Positions 28,724-37,184 of a stretch of 64,000 bases of DNA are shown here, one piece after another; the first letter of the stretch is position 1, and each line of letters begins with the position of its first letter. A model generated the notes under the pieces. The model saw nothing but the letters and a program-made list of their open reading frames with translations. It had not been told where the DNA came from and ran no database searches. Origin of the DNA: Sphingomonas sp. (GTDB lineage: Bacteria; Pseudomonadota; Alphaproteobacteria; Sphingomonadales; Sphingomonadaceae); contig JAFOMG010000019.1 in assembly GCA_017418975.1 (NCBI GenBank), positions 62,001 to 126,000 on the forward strand, read 5' to 3'. A program made the position numbers and the translations under genes.

Positions 28724-31030
28724 ATGACCGTCACTGTTGCCACGCTCGGCTTTCCGCGGATCGGCCCGCGGCGCGAGCTCAAATTCGCGCTCGAGAAATT
28801 CTGGAGCGGCAAATCCACCGAGGCGGAGCTCCTGGAAGCCGCCGCCGGCCTGCGCGCCGCGGCCTGGGCCCGCCAGGCCGCACTCGGCGCCGACTGGCTG
28901 CCGAGCAACGACTTCTCCTTCTACGATCACGTGCTCGACACCAGCCTGATGCTGGGCGCCGTTCCCGAGCGCTACGGCGTTGCTGCCGGCACCGCCGATC
29001 TGGGCACCTATTTCGCGATGGCGCGCGGCACCACGGGTGAGGATGCAGGCTGCGCGCACGGCCATGGCCATGGCCATACCGCCCAGGAAATGACCAAGTG
29101 GTTCGACACCAACTACCACTATATGGTCCCCGAGCTGGCCGCGGGACAGAAGCTCGCCCTCTCCTCCTCCAAGATCGTCGACGAATATCGCGAGGCCAAG
29201 GCGCTCGGCTACGAGACGCGGCCGGTGCTGCTCGGCCCCGTCACCTGGCTCAGCCTCGCCAAGGGGCGCGACGTGGATCCCTTCGACTTCCTGGACGATG
29301 TGCTCGGCCTCTATTCGGCGGTGCTCACCCAGCTCGCCCATGCCGGCGCCGAATGGGTGCAGATCGACGAACCGATCCTGGCGCTCGACCTGGATGAGTG
29401 CCAGCGCGCGGCGGTAACCCGCGCCTATGCCAAGCTGCCCCGCCTGGGCCTGAAGATCATGCTCGCCACCTATTTCGGCGGGCTGGAGGACAATCTCACC
29501 CTCGCGGTGAACCTGCCCGTCGCCGGCCTGCACCTGGATCTGGTGCGGGCGCCGGACCAGCTCGATCGGATCCTTGTCGCCGCGCCCAGGGGCCTGCTGC
29601 TCTCGCTCGGCGTGATCGACGGCCGCAACATCTGGCGCGCCGACCTGGAGGCGCTGCTCGACCGGATCGAGCCGATCGCCGCCATGCGCGACGTCGTTCT
29701 CGCCCCGTCCTGCTCGCTGCTCCATGTGCCCGTCGATCTCGCGCTCGAGCCGAAGCTCGACGACGAGATCAAGCAATGGCTCGCCTTCGCGGTGCAGAAG
29801 ATCGACGAGCTGGTGACGCTGAAGGACGCGCTGAACGGCGGCCGCGACTGGGTGGCGGAAAAGCTGGCCGCTTCCGGCCGGGCCGCGGCGGCGCGCAAGG
29901 TCTCGCCGCGCATCCACGATCCGCTGGTCGCGGCCCGCGCCGCATCGGTCAGCGAAGCGATGCGCAGCCGCCAGTCGCCCTATGCGGCCCGCGCCGCGGC
30001 GCAGGCGGCGGTGCTGGCGCTGCCGCCCTTCCCCACGACCACGATCGGCTCCTTCCCGCAGACCGCCGAGGTCCGCCATGCCCGCGCCGAGCACAATCGC
30101 GGCAATCTGGACGATGCCGCGTACGAACAGTTTCTGCGCGAAGAGACCGAGCGCACCGTCCGCTGGCAGGAAGAGACGGGGCTCGACATGCTCGTGCACG
30201 GCGAGTTCGAGCGCAACGACATGGTCCAGTATTTCGGCGAGCAACTCGCCGGCTTCGCCTTCACGGTGAACGGCTGGGTCCAGTCCTATGGCTCGCGCTG
30301 CGTGCGCCCGCCGATCCTCCATGGCGATGTCTCGCGCCCCAGGCCGATGACGGTGGAATGGTGGCGCTACGCCCAGTCGCTCACGGACAGGCCGATGAAG
30401 GGCATGCTCACCGGCCCCGTCACGATCCTCAACTGGAGTTTCGTGCGCGACGATCAGCCGCGCTCGGCCTCCTGCGCCCAGATCGCGCTGGCGATCCGCG
30501 ACGAGGTGGTGGATCTCGAACAGGCCGGCTGCAAGGCGATCCAGATCGACGAGGCGGCGCTGCGCGAGGGCCTGCCGCTGCGCAAGCGCGACTGGCAGGC
30601 CTATCTCGACTGGGCGGTGGATTGTTTCCGGCTCTCGGCCGCGGGCGTGGGCGATGCGACGCAGATCCACACCCACATGTGCTATTCGGAGTTCAACGAC
30701 ATTCTGCCCGCGATCGGCGCGATGGATACCGACGTGATCTCCATCGAGACGGCCCGCTCGCAGATGGAGCTGCTCGAGGGCTTCGCCGCCTATCGCTATC
30801 CGAGCGCGATCGGGCCGGGCGTCTATGACATTCATGCGCCGCGCGTGCCCTCGGTCGACGAGATCGTCCAGCTCATGCGGCTTGCCCAGGCCCACCTCGC
30901 GCCCGAGCAGCTCTGGGTGAATCCCGATTGCGGACTGAAGACCCGCAAATGGGAGGAAGTGAGGCCGGCGATCGACGCGATGGTCGCGGCGGCGCGGACC
31001 TTGCGCGTCCGCGTGGCGGAGCCGGCCTGA
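28724..31030 (+). CDS. metE: Cobalamin-independent methionine synthase
   Basis: A 768-residue zinc enzyme that methylates homocysteine from 5-methyltetrahydrofolate-triglutamate. The N-terminus MTVTVATLGFPRIGP and the C-terminal catalytic half are typical: PTTTIGSFPQT, zinc ligands in HTHMCYSEFND, and NPDCGLKTR. Residues 109-118 are an unusual His-rich insertion (GCAHGHGHGH), just before EMTKWFDTNYHY. The start may be ATG 28724 or ATG 28715; 28724 has better spacing to GGGG. It is controlled by the upstream riboswitch and probably the palindrome. Its stop overlaps the next start by one base. Confidence 0.97.
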   Translation: MTVTVATLGFPRIGPRRELKFALEKFWSGKSTEAELLEAAAGLRAAAWARQAALGADWLPSNDFSFYDHVLDTSLMLGAVPERYGVAAGTADLGTYFAMARGTTGEDAGCAHGHGHGHTAQEMTKWFDTNYHYMVPELAAGQKLALSSSKIVDEYREAKALGYETRPVLLGPVTWLSLAKGRDVDPFDFLDDVLGLYSAVLTQLAHAGAEWVQIDEPILALDLDECQRAAVTRAYAKLPRLGLKIMLATYFGGLEDNLTLAVNLPVAGLHLDLVRAPDQLDRILVAAPRGLLLSLGVIDGRNIWRADLEALLDRIEPIAAMRDVVLAPSCSLLHVPVDLALEPKLDDEIKQWLAFAVQKIDELVTLKDALNGGRDWVAEKLAASGRAAAARKVSPRIHDPLVAARAASVSEAMRSRQSPYAARAAAQAAVLALPPFPTTTIGSFPQTAEVRHARAEHNRGNLDDAAYEQFLREETERTVRWQEETGLDMLVHGEFERNDMVQYFGEQLAGFAFTVNGWVQSYGSRCVRPPILHGDVSRPRPMTVEWWRYAQSLTDRPMKGMLTGPVTILNWSFVRDDQPRSASCAQIALAIRDEVVDLEQAGCKAIQIDEAALREGLPLRKRDWQAYLDWAVDCFRLSAAGVGDATQIHTHMCYSEFNDILPAIGAMDTDVISIETARSQMELLEGFAAYRYPSAIGPGVYDIHAPRVPSVDEIVQLMRLAQAHLAPEQLWVNPDCGLKTRKWEEVRPAIDAMVAAARTLRVRVAEPA

Positions 31031-31773
31031 TGGCGGGTGTCGTCCGCCTCATCGACATGGTGTTCCCGGGCGACACCAACCACCATGGCACGCTGTTCGG
31101 CGGCGTGGCGCTCGCGCACATGGACAAGGTGGCGTTCCTCGCCGCCTCGCGCCATGGCCGGGCGCCCTTCGTCACCGCCGCCTCGGAACGGATCGACTTC
31201 GCCGCCCCCGCGCTGAAGGGCGAGTTGATCGAAGCGACCGGCCGGGTGGTCCGCACCGGCAACCGCTCGCTCGATATCGAAGTCGCGCTCATCGCCGAGG
31301 AACTGCTCAGCGGGGAGCGGCGGCTGTGCACGCGCGGCCGCTTCACGCTGGTGGCGCGCGAGGGAGCGGCAGTCCCCCTGCCGCCCCTCGCCCCATCCCC
31401 GACAGGCTCCGAAACCGAACCGGAGGGCGTGCTGGTGATGGCCGACATGGTGTTCCCGCCCCAGACCAACCATTACGGCACGCTGTTCGGCGGCGACGCG
31501 CTGCGCATGCTCGGCAAGGCCGCCTTCATCGCCTCAACGCGCGACACGCGGAAAGTGATGGTGATGGCCGCCTCGGACCGCATCGACTTCACGACGCCGA
31601 TCCACGAGGGCGAAATGGTGGAGCTGGCCGCCCGCATCATCATGCGCGGCAACCGGTCGCGGCGCGTGCGGGTGGAGCTGTGGGCCGAGGATCTGCTCAG
31701 CGCCCGGCGGCGGCGCGCGGCCTCGGCCGAATTCGTGATGGTCGCCACCGCTTCGGCGCAATTTGGCGAGTGA
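31030..31773 (+). CDS. Acyl-CoA thioesterase with two hotdog domains
   Basis: A 247-residue protein with two copies of the acyl-CoA hydrolase hotdog domain. The signature IDMVFPGDTNHHGTLFGG is near residue 7 and MADMVFPPQTNHYGTLFGG is near 137. Each copy is followed by a SxRIDF segment. This fused form hydrolyses fatty acyl-CoA thioesters in the cytoplasm. The ATG overlaps the metE stop (TGATG), so it is co-transcribed with metE, and would therefore come under B12 control, although no metabolic link is obvious. Confidence 0.9.
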   Translation: MAGVVRLIDMVFPGDTNHHGTLFGGVALAHMDKVAFLAASRHGRAPFVTAASERIDFAAPALKGELIEATGRVVRTGNRSLDIEVALIAEELLSGERRLCTRGRFTLVAREGAAVPLPPLAPSPTGSETEPEGVLVMADMVFPPQTNHYGTLFGGDALRMLGKAAFIASTRDTRKVMVMAASDRIDFTTPIHEGEMVELAARIIMRGNRSRRVRVELWAEDLLSARRRRAASAEFVMVATASAQFGE

Positions 31774-31833
31774 CGAATCTCCCGCGACAAGGCATAGCGC
31801 GCCCCGCGTCCAAACCGTAGTGCGAGCCATCCC

Positions 31834-32379
31834 ATGTTCCGCCTCATCGCGTCCGCGTCGTTGCTTGCGATTGCCCTTGCTCGCCCGGCGTCCGCCCAGG
31901 AAGGAGGAGCCTCCCAGGACGTGAACAGCGCCGGCATCGTGCCGCCGCGCGGCATGTCGTTCGAGAATGCCCAGGCGATGATGATGATCATGCGGGGCGC
32001 CAGCAAACAGGTCCGGGACAATTGCTGGAGCCTCGGCTGCGTGCTGATCGTCAACGATACCAGCGGCTATGACGTGGTCGGCTTCTACCTCGACGCCGCC
32101 AAGCCCGGGCAGAACCCGCGCTGGAGCCACAACCAGCTCGCCGAACCGCTCTGGCCGAGCAAGGCGACGCTGCGCTTCAAGACGGGCAATGCCGACACCT
32201 GCAGCATGCCCGTCCGCTTCGTGCTCCGGCATCGCGAGACTCGCGAGAAGACCGAGATCAGCGGCACCTCCAGCTTCTGCACCACGCCGCACCAGGACAC
32301 GCTGATCCGCGTCAAGATGCTGGAAGGCAAGGTCTATGTCCGCGGCGACGACGAGCCGGAACCCGACGCGAAGCACTGA
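31834..32379 (+). CDS. Exported protein of unknown function
   Basis: A 181-residue protein with a signal peptide (cleavage after about residue 21, ARPASAQ). The mature part has four cysteines (DNCWSLGCVLIVND, ADTCSMP, SSFCTTP), which may form two disulfides. Its Tyr/Trp-containing strands (SGYDVVGFYLDAAKPGQNPR) suggest a small beta-sandwich. I do not recognise the family. It is convergent with algH. Confidence 0.7.
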   Translation: MFRLIASASLLAIALARPASAQEGGASQDVNSAGIVPPRGMSFENAQAMMMIMRGASKQVRDNCWSLGCVLIVNDTSGYDVVGFYLDAAKPGQNPRWSHNQLAEPLWPSKATLRFKTGNADTCSMPVRFVLRHRETREKTEISGTSSFCTTPHQDTLIRVKMLEGKVYVRGDDEPEPDAKH

Positions 32380-32436
32380 GCGCGACACATGGCGGCGGCG
32401 GCTCGGACCGCGCGCAGGCCGCCTGGATACAGTGCC

Positions 32437-32997
32437 TCAGGCGGTGCCCGCGCTGTTCGCCAGCAGCCGCGGATCGATGCCCGCCCCGGCAAAGGCCACC
32501 GTCCAGCGATCCTCGGCATCGATATCGTAGATCAGGTCGGGCGTGCCGGCGGTGTTGAACCAGCCATGGCGCGCCATCTCGCTGTCGAGCTGCCCCTCGC
32601 CCCAGCCGGCATAGCCCAGCGCGACCAGCCATCGGGACGGCCCCGTCCCTTCCGCGATCGCGCGCAGCACGTCGATCGTGCCCGATAGCGCCCAGCGGCC
32701 GCCCACGTCGATCGTGTCCTGCCCGCCCCAGTCGGGCGAGTGGAGCACGAAGCCGCGGCGCGGCTCCACCGGTCCGCCGAAATGCACCGGCGTGTCGGGC
32801 GCGACGCCGGGCGCGATCTCGAACTGCTCGAGCAGGTCGTGCAGCGTCAGCCCCTCGATCGTGTCGCCGATGCCGATGCCCAGCGCGCCCTCCACATCGT
32901 GCGCGCACACTGCGATCACCGCGCGCTCGAAGCGCGGATCGCCGATGCCGGGCATCGCGAGGAGAAACTGGCCGGTGAGGAAGCGCGTCGAGTCCAT
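32437..32997 (-). CDS. YqgE/AlgH family protein
   Basis: A 186-residue cytoplasmic protein with family hallmarks: FLTGQFLLAMPGIGDPRFER at the start, then VHFGGPVEPRRGFVLHS and ALGYAGWGEGQLDSEM. The family (DUF179) is conserved in most Gram-negative bacteria; AlgH was linked to alginate regulation in Pseudomonas, but its biochemical role is unclear. It diverges from the peroxiredoxin gene by about 100 bp. Confidence 0.93.
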   Translation of the reverse strand: MDSTRFLTGQFLLAMPGIGDPRFERAVIAVCAHDVEGALGIGIGDTIEGLTLHDLLEQFEIAPGVAPDTPVHFGGPVEPRRGFVLHSPDWGGQDTIDVGGRWALSGTIDVLRAIAEGTGPSRWLVALGYAGWGEGQLDSEMARHGWFNTAGTPDLIYDIDAEDRWTVAFAGAGIDPRLLANSAGTA

Positions 32998-33100
32998 GGC
33001 CGATCAACGTAGCCGCACCGTTTCGGCTCCGCCACGCTTGAAAATCATGGCCGGGGAGCCGATTGGGGCAGGCGACTCAATCATTCCCGAGGAGAGTAGA

Positions 33101-33583
33101 ATGACCATCCAGGTTGGCGACCGCATCCCCAGCGTCAATTTCGTCAAGGTGACCGAGGGCGGCCCCGAGCAGATCGGCTCGGACGATTTCTTCGCCGGCC
33201 GCAAGGTCGCGCTCTTCTCGGTGCCGGGCGCCTTCACCCCCACCTGCTCGGCCAAGCACCTGCCGGGCTTCGTGGAGAAGGCCGAGGAGATCAAGGCGAA
33301 GGGCGTGGACGAGATCGCCTGCACCGCCGTCAACGACGCGTTCGTGATGGGCGCCTGGGGCCAGGCGAGCGGCGTGGCCGGCAAGGTGACGATGCTCGCC
33401 GACGGCAATGGCGACTTCCCCAAGGCGCTGGACCTGACCATGGACGGCTCGAAGTTCGGCATGGGCACGCGCGGCCAGCGCTTCTCGATGCTGGTGAACG
33501 ACGGCGTGGTCGAGCAGCTGCACGTCGAGGCGCCGGGCCAGTTCGAAGTCAGCTCGGCCGAATATCTGCTCGGCAAGCTGTGA
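33101..33583 (+). CDS. Peroxiredoxin (Prx5/AhpE-like)
   Basis: A 160-residue thiol peroxidase. The peroxidatic site is VPGAFTPTCSAKHLPGF with Cys49, the signature of the Prx5 group, which reduces hydrogen peroxide and organic peroxides. Cys64-74 region ends with EIACTAVNDAFVM, so a second cysteine is present in IACTA. GAGGAGAG about 6 nt before the ATG is the ribosome site. A terminator follows, so it is probably a single gene. Confidence 0.95.
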   Translation: MTIQVGDRIPSVNFVKVTEGGPEQIGSDDFFAGRKVALFSVPGAFTPTCSAKHLPGFVEKAEEIKAKGVDEIACTAVNDAFVMGAWGQASGVAGKVTMLADGNGDFPKALDLTMDGSKFGMGTRGQRFSMLVNDGVVEQLHVEAPGQFEVSSAEYLLGKL

Positions 33584-33616
33584 TCTGAACATGGCGGCGT
33601 AACGGAACCGCCGGGG

Positions 33617-33645
33617 GCTCGCCGGAGTTGATCCGGCGAGCTTTT
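33617..33645 (+). terminator. Rho-independent terminator after the peroxiredoxin gene
   Basis: GCTCGCCGG at 33617-33625 pairs perfectly with CCGGCGAGC at 33633-33641 across a 7-nt loop and is followed by TTTT. Confidence 0.9.
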
Positions 33646-33660
33646 CAGAAAGGGACCGAC

Positions 33661-33915
33661 ATGGCCGACATCGAAACTGCCAACGCAATTCCCGAGACGA
33701 TCGAGGAAGCCAAGGAAGAAGCGAAGAGCTTCCTCGCCCAGGCGCAGGAAGCGATCGGCGACGCGGTGGACGCCACCGTCGCGGCCGTGAAGGAACACCC
33801 GATCGCCGCGGCCGGCATCGCCGCCGGGGTTGCCGCCGCGGTGGGCGGTGCCGCCTATGCCGCCACCCAGCTGGGCGGCGACAAGGAGCCGGCGGCCGCC
33901 AAGGCGAAGAAATAG
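33661..33915 (+). CDS. Small Ala-rich protein with membrane-like helix
   Basis: An 84-residue protein. Residues 10-45 are an acidic/basic amphipathic helix (EEAKEEAKSFLAQAQEAIGD), followed by HPIAAAGIAAGVAAAVGGAAYA, a small-residue hydrophobic helix, and a Lys-rich tail. The plan (charged helix, then glycine/alanine transmembrane segment) resembles YqjD/ElaB-type ribosome-associated inner-membrane proteins, but the match is by architecture only. AAAGGGA precedes the ATG. Confidence 0.75.
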   Translation: MADIETANAIPETIEEAKEEAKSFLAQAQEAIGDAVDATVAAVKEHPIAAAGIAAGVAAAVGGAAYAATQLGGDKEPAAAKAKK

Positions 33916-33924
33916 GGAAAAGCC

Positions 33925-33944
33925 CCCTCCCCTGCGGGGGAGGG
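33925..33944. repeat. GC-rich hairpin between small protein gene and amn
   Basis: CCCTCCCC at 33925-33932 pairs with GGGGAGGG at 33937-33944 over a 4-nt loop. It belongs with the similar hairpins at 18596-18619 and near 4317. No T-run follows. Confidence 0.55.
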
Positions 33945-34029
33945 TCGGACCTGGGCCGGGCCTTGCCCCGGCCCATGGTCTTGCTCCCATGGTCTTGCCA
34001 GCGTCATCTTTGCGCTCTAGCCCTGCAAG

Positions 34030-35475
34030 ATGACTCAAGCTTCCGATATCGTCGCCGATCTCGAGCGCCTCTACAACGCCTCGGTCGAGCGTCTCAAGGC
34101 CGCCCTCAATCGCTATATCAACGACGGCACGCCGCCGAGCCCGGAGGATCGGGCCGATGGCAGCTTCGCCTATCCCGAGCTGCGCCTCACCTATCGCGGC
34201 GGCGAGGAACGCGGCCGCCCCACCCCGCGCCGCTCCTTCGGCCGGCTGGTCGAGGAAGGCGAATATCGCATCTCGGTCACCCGTCCGGCGATGTTCAGCC
34301 GCTACCTCACCGAGCAGCTGACTTTCCTGATCGAGGATTATGACGTCGAGGTCCATGCCGTCACCGGGCGGCAGGAGATCCCCTTCCCCTATGTCCTCGA
34401 TCCCGGCCACATCGCCAACATGGACCAGATTTCCGTCACCGAGCTGGGCCGCCATTTCCCGGCGACCGAGCTGGCGCATATCGGCGACGAGATCGCCGAC
34501 GGGCTGTGGATGTCGACCGACGACACCCGCCCGCTCGCGCTGTTCGACGCGCTGCGCACCGATTTCTCGCTGGCCCGGCTGCGCCACTATACCGGCACCC
34601 CGGTCGAGCATTTCCAGCAATATATCCTGTTCACCAACTATCATCGCTATGTCGACGAGTTCGTCCGCTGGGCGGTCGACCAGCTCGGCGAGGGGAGCCG
34701 CTTCACCGGCGTCTCCGGCGCGGGCGGCATCCTGGTCGAGGCCGGGGACGATACCGACCGGCTGCTCAACGACACCTCGGCCTGGCGCCGGCACCAGATG
34801 CCCGCCTATCACCTGATGGCGGCCGACGGATCGGGCATCACCCTGGTCAATATCGGCGTCGGCCCGTCCAACGCCAAGACGATCACCGATCACCTGGCCG
34901 TGCTGCGTCCCGAGGCATGGCTGATGATCGGCCATTGCGGCGGCCTGCGCCCCAGCCAGCGGATCGGCGACTATGTCCTCGCCCATGCCTATCTGCGCGA
35001 CGACCATATCATGGACGACGTGCTGCCGCCCGAAATCCCGATCCCGGCGATCGCCGAAGTGCAGCTCGCCCTTGCCCGCGCCGCCGAGACGGTCTCGGGC
35101 CAGTCGGGCGAAGAGCTGAAGCAGCGGCTGCGCACCGGCACCATCGTCACCACCGACGACCGCAACTGGGAGCTGCGCTATTCCAAGTCGGCGCTACGCT
35201 TCTCGCTGAGCCGCGCGGTGGGCATCGACATGGAATCGGCAACGCTGGCCGCGCAGGGGTACCGGTTTCGCGTGCCCTATGGCACGCTCCTCTGCGTCTC
35301 GGACAAGCCGCTCCACGGCGAGCTCAAGCTGCCCGGCCAGGCCAACCGCTTCTATGAGCGCGCCATCGCCGAGCATCTGAAGATCGGCATCGAGACCTGC
35401 GAGGAGCTGCGCCGCGAGGGCCCGCGCCTCCATTCGCGCAAGCTGCGCGCGTTCAACGAGCCGCCGTTCCGTTGA
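34030..35475 (+). CDS. amn: AMP nucleosidase
   Basis: A 481-residue enzyme that splits AMP into adenine and ribose-5-phosphate. The N-terminal AMP nucleosidase domain (about residues 1-165) precedes a nucleoside phosphorylase-like domain with MIGHCGGLRPSQRIGDYVLA and the nucleoside-binding VGIDMESATLAAQGYRFRVP. Length and ends match the family. Adenine released here is the substrate of the adenine deaminase at 2061, so the two loci together give a route from AMP to hypoxanthine. Confidence 0.95.
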   Translation: MTQASDIVADLERLYNASVERLKAALNRYINDGTPPSPEDRADGSFAYPELRLTYRGGEERGRPTPRRSFGRLVEEGEYRISVTRPAMFSRYLTEQLTFLIEDYDVEVHAVTGRQEIPFPYVLDPGHIANMDQISVTELGRHFPATELAHIGDEIADGLWMSTDDTRPLALFDALRTDFSLARLRHYTGTPVEHFQQYILFTNYHRYVDEFVRWAVDQLGEGSRFTGVSGAGGILVEAGDDTDRLLNDTSAWRRHQMPAYHLMAADGSGITLVNIGVGPSNAKTITDHLAVLRPEAWLMIGHCGGLRPSQRIGDYVLAHAYLRDDHIMDDVLPPEIPIPAIAEVQLALARAAETVSGQSGEELKQRLRTGTIVTTDDRNWELRYSKSALRFSLSRAVGIDMESATLAAQGYRFRVPYGTLLCVSDKPLHGELKLPGQANRFYERAIAEHLKIGIETCEELRREGPRLHSRKLRAFNEPPFR

Positions 35476-35566
35476 GCGTCCCCGCGTCGCCCGCGCCGGC
35501 GGGGACGACGGATGGGGAGCAACCCGTGCCAGGCTGTGTGCGTTGAGCCCTTTGCGGAGACGAACC

Positions 35567-35698
35567 ATGATCGATCCCGAGGAAACACAGGAAGAACCGC
35601 CCCGCGCGCACCAGCCCGACGGCACCGACAGCTCGGCCGAATGGGACGCGCAGATCGCTGACGAGAGCATGATCCCGGACAGCGATCCGCCGCCCTGA
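35567..35698 (+). CDS. 43-residue acidic hypothetical protein
   Basis: A short frame, MIDPEETQEEPP followed by a polar middle and ending MIPDSDPPP. About a quarter of the residues are Asp or Glu. GGAGA lies 6 nt upstream of the ATG, which gives it a good initiation site. It is the only credible frame in the 375 bp between amn and the SIMPL gene. Upstream at about 35485-35515 is a degenerate copy of the REP-like palindrome. Function unknown; it may be intrinsically disordered. Confidence 0.5.
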   Translation: MIDPEETQEEPPRAHQPDGTDSSAEWDAQIADESMIPDSDPPP

Positions 35699-35851
35699 GG
35701 CAATCGGAAGTCTACGAAACAGACCGCTACGGAAACCCCGATTCCGCTCCGGGGCGCGACCGTGAAACATCAGCGGGGCCACATGGCCGCGCCTGAACCA
35801 AGTCCCGCCCGCCTTTCCGCGGCCTCCGCAGCGGAAGCGCCAGGTCGATAG

Positions 35852-36592
35852 TCAGCGGCCGAGCTGGAACTCCACCGACAGATTGGCATTCACGGTCACG
35901 GTGTCGGATGCGGCGCCCTGCTTGCCGGCGAACATGCCGATGAGCTGGAAGAAGAAGCTCATCGAGCCGGCGACGATGTCCTGCTTCTCGCTGATCCGTG
36001 CGAGCGTGGCGCGGCGCAGGCCCAGCGTGGCGGCATAGGCGGCCGCTTCGGCCCGGGCCTTGGCCAGCGCATCGGCCTTGGCCTGGCGCGTCGGCCCGAC
36101 ATAGTCGTCGAGCAGCGCGATCACGTCATCGTCCATCTTTCCTTCATTGGCCTCGGCGACAGGCCCGGCGGCGGTGGCCGCCGCGCGGGTGGGCGCATCG
36201 AAGAAGATCGTCTCGCTCGCCGTCGATTGCGGCTTTTCATTCCCATCGCCCGTGTCGAGCGTGAAGCTGGGCTTGCTGTGCCCGGTAAAGGCGCCGAAAA
36301 GGCTGGCGAGCGGATTGGTGCTGGCGCCTTCGAGCGGCTGGCCCTCGCGAATGCCCTTCGCGGCGAGCGCCTGGACCAGCCTGGCACGGTGGGCGGCAAG
36401 CGCCGCTTCCGCAGCCTTTTCGTCCGCCCCCTTGCCCGTGAGCTTCACCGAGAAACGAAAGCGATTGGCAGGCACCTTGACCTGGCCCGTCGCGACGATC
36501 TCCACCGTCACCGGGCCGTCGACCTGGGCCGCCTGCGCCATTGCCATGCCGGGCGCGAGCATCAGAGCCAGTGCAAAGCCATATTTCATCAT
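35852..36592 (-). CDS. Exported SIMPL-domain (DUF541) protein
   Basis: A 246-residue protein with a signal peptide (about residues 1-21, APGMAMAQA). The mature part has the SIMPL/DUF541 start VEIVATGQVKVPANRFRFSV and the end DTVTVNANLSVEFQLGR. Between them lies a family-typical helical region, ADALAKARAEAAAYAATLGL. SIMPL proteins are periplasmic or outer-membrane proteins with no enzyme activity assigned. The first of two tandem ATG codons (36592) has GGAGGG 6-7 nt upstream. It lies downstream of the M2 peptidase group on the same strand. Confidence 0.88.
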   Translation of the reverse strand: MMKYGFALALMLAPGMAMAQAAQVDGPVTVEIVATGQVKVPANRFRFSVKLTGKGADEKAAEAALAAHRARLVQALAAKGIREGQPLEGASTNPLASLFGAFTGHSKPSFTLDTGDGNEKPQSTASETIFFDAPTRAAATAAGPVAEANEGKMDDDVIALLDDYVGPTRQAKADALAKARAEAAAYAATLGLRRATLARISEKQDIVAGSMSFFFQLIGMFAGKQGAASDTVTVNANLSVEFQLGR

Positions 36593-36611
36593 CGCGCTTC
36601 CCTCCTCTTCG

Positions 36612-37184
36612 TCACTCGATCCGGGCGCCCGGGCAGGCATCGACGCGAACTGCCCGGCCGGTTGCGAAATCCAGGCGGAAAGCCGCGCGCCGCGAGAGAA
36701 AGCTGCCTTCCTTCCGGCCCGGCGGCAAGCCGCTTTCCTCGGCAAGCACACAGGTGGCGGCCCCAAGCTTGCCGAACTGGATCAGCCGGTTCTCGATCGT
36801 GCCGATCCGGCCGAGCCCGGCCAGCCCATGCTCGATATCCGCCTGAATCCGGTCGCGCGGCCCAACCTCGCGGGGGCCGAGCGTGCGAACGGCAATGCGC
36901 GCGAAATGGATGGTGCGCTCGACCAGCACCACCTTGCCGATATCGGGCCGCCACCGAATGTCGAGATAGCGCTCGAAACGCATCAGCGGGCGGCGCCGGA
37001 TGCCCGGGCCCCGCAGCCAGGCAGTGGTCTGCATCCCCTCGCCATCCGGGTCCGCCGCCCTGGCCGATATCGCCCAGCGGCCATCGGGCGAGCGCACGCG
37101 CCCGCCCTGGAAGCCGTCAATGCCCGGCCCGGCCGGCGCGGCACCGGCCAGGACCAGCGCCGCGACCAGGCCGACCTTCACCAT
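36612..37184 (-). CDS. Exported hypothetical protein, coupled to the M2 peptidase
   Basis: A 190-residue protein starting MVKVGLVAALVLAGAAPAGP, a short signal peptide. The mature part opens with GGRVRSPDGRWAISARAADPDGEG, reminiscent of a beta-propeller or beta-sandwich blade, and has two cysteines near the end. I do not recognise the family. Its ATG lies 7 bases inside the end of the M2 peptidase gene, so it is translated after it, and the SIMPL gene follows 19 bp further on. Confidence 0.7.
   Translation of the reverse strand: MVKVGLVAALVLAGAAPAGPGIDGFQGGRVRSPDGRWAISARAADPDGEGMQTTAWLRGPGIRRRPLMRFERYLDIRWRPDIGKVVLVERTIHFARIAVRTLGPREVGPRDRIQADIEHGLAGLGRIGTIENRLIQFGKLGAATCVLAEESGLPPGRKEGSFLSRRAAFRLDFATGRAVRVDACPGARIE

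Noticed and set aside
33661..33915. Confident assignment of the small protein to the YqjD/ElaB family
   Set aside because: Only the architecture matches; no diagnostic residues, so it was left as unknown.
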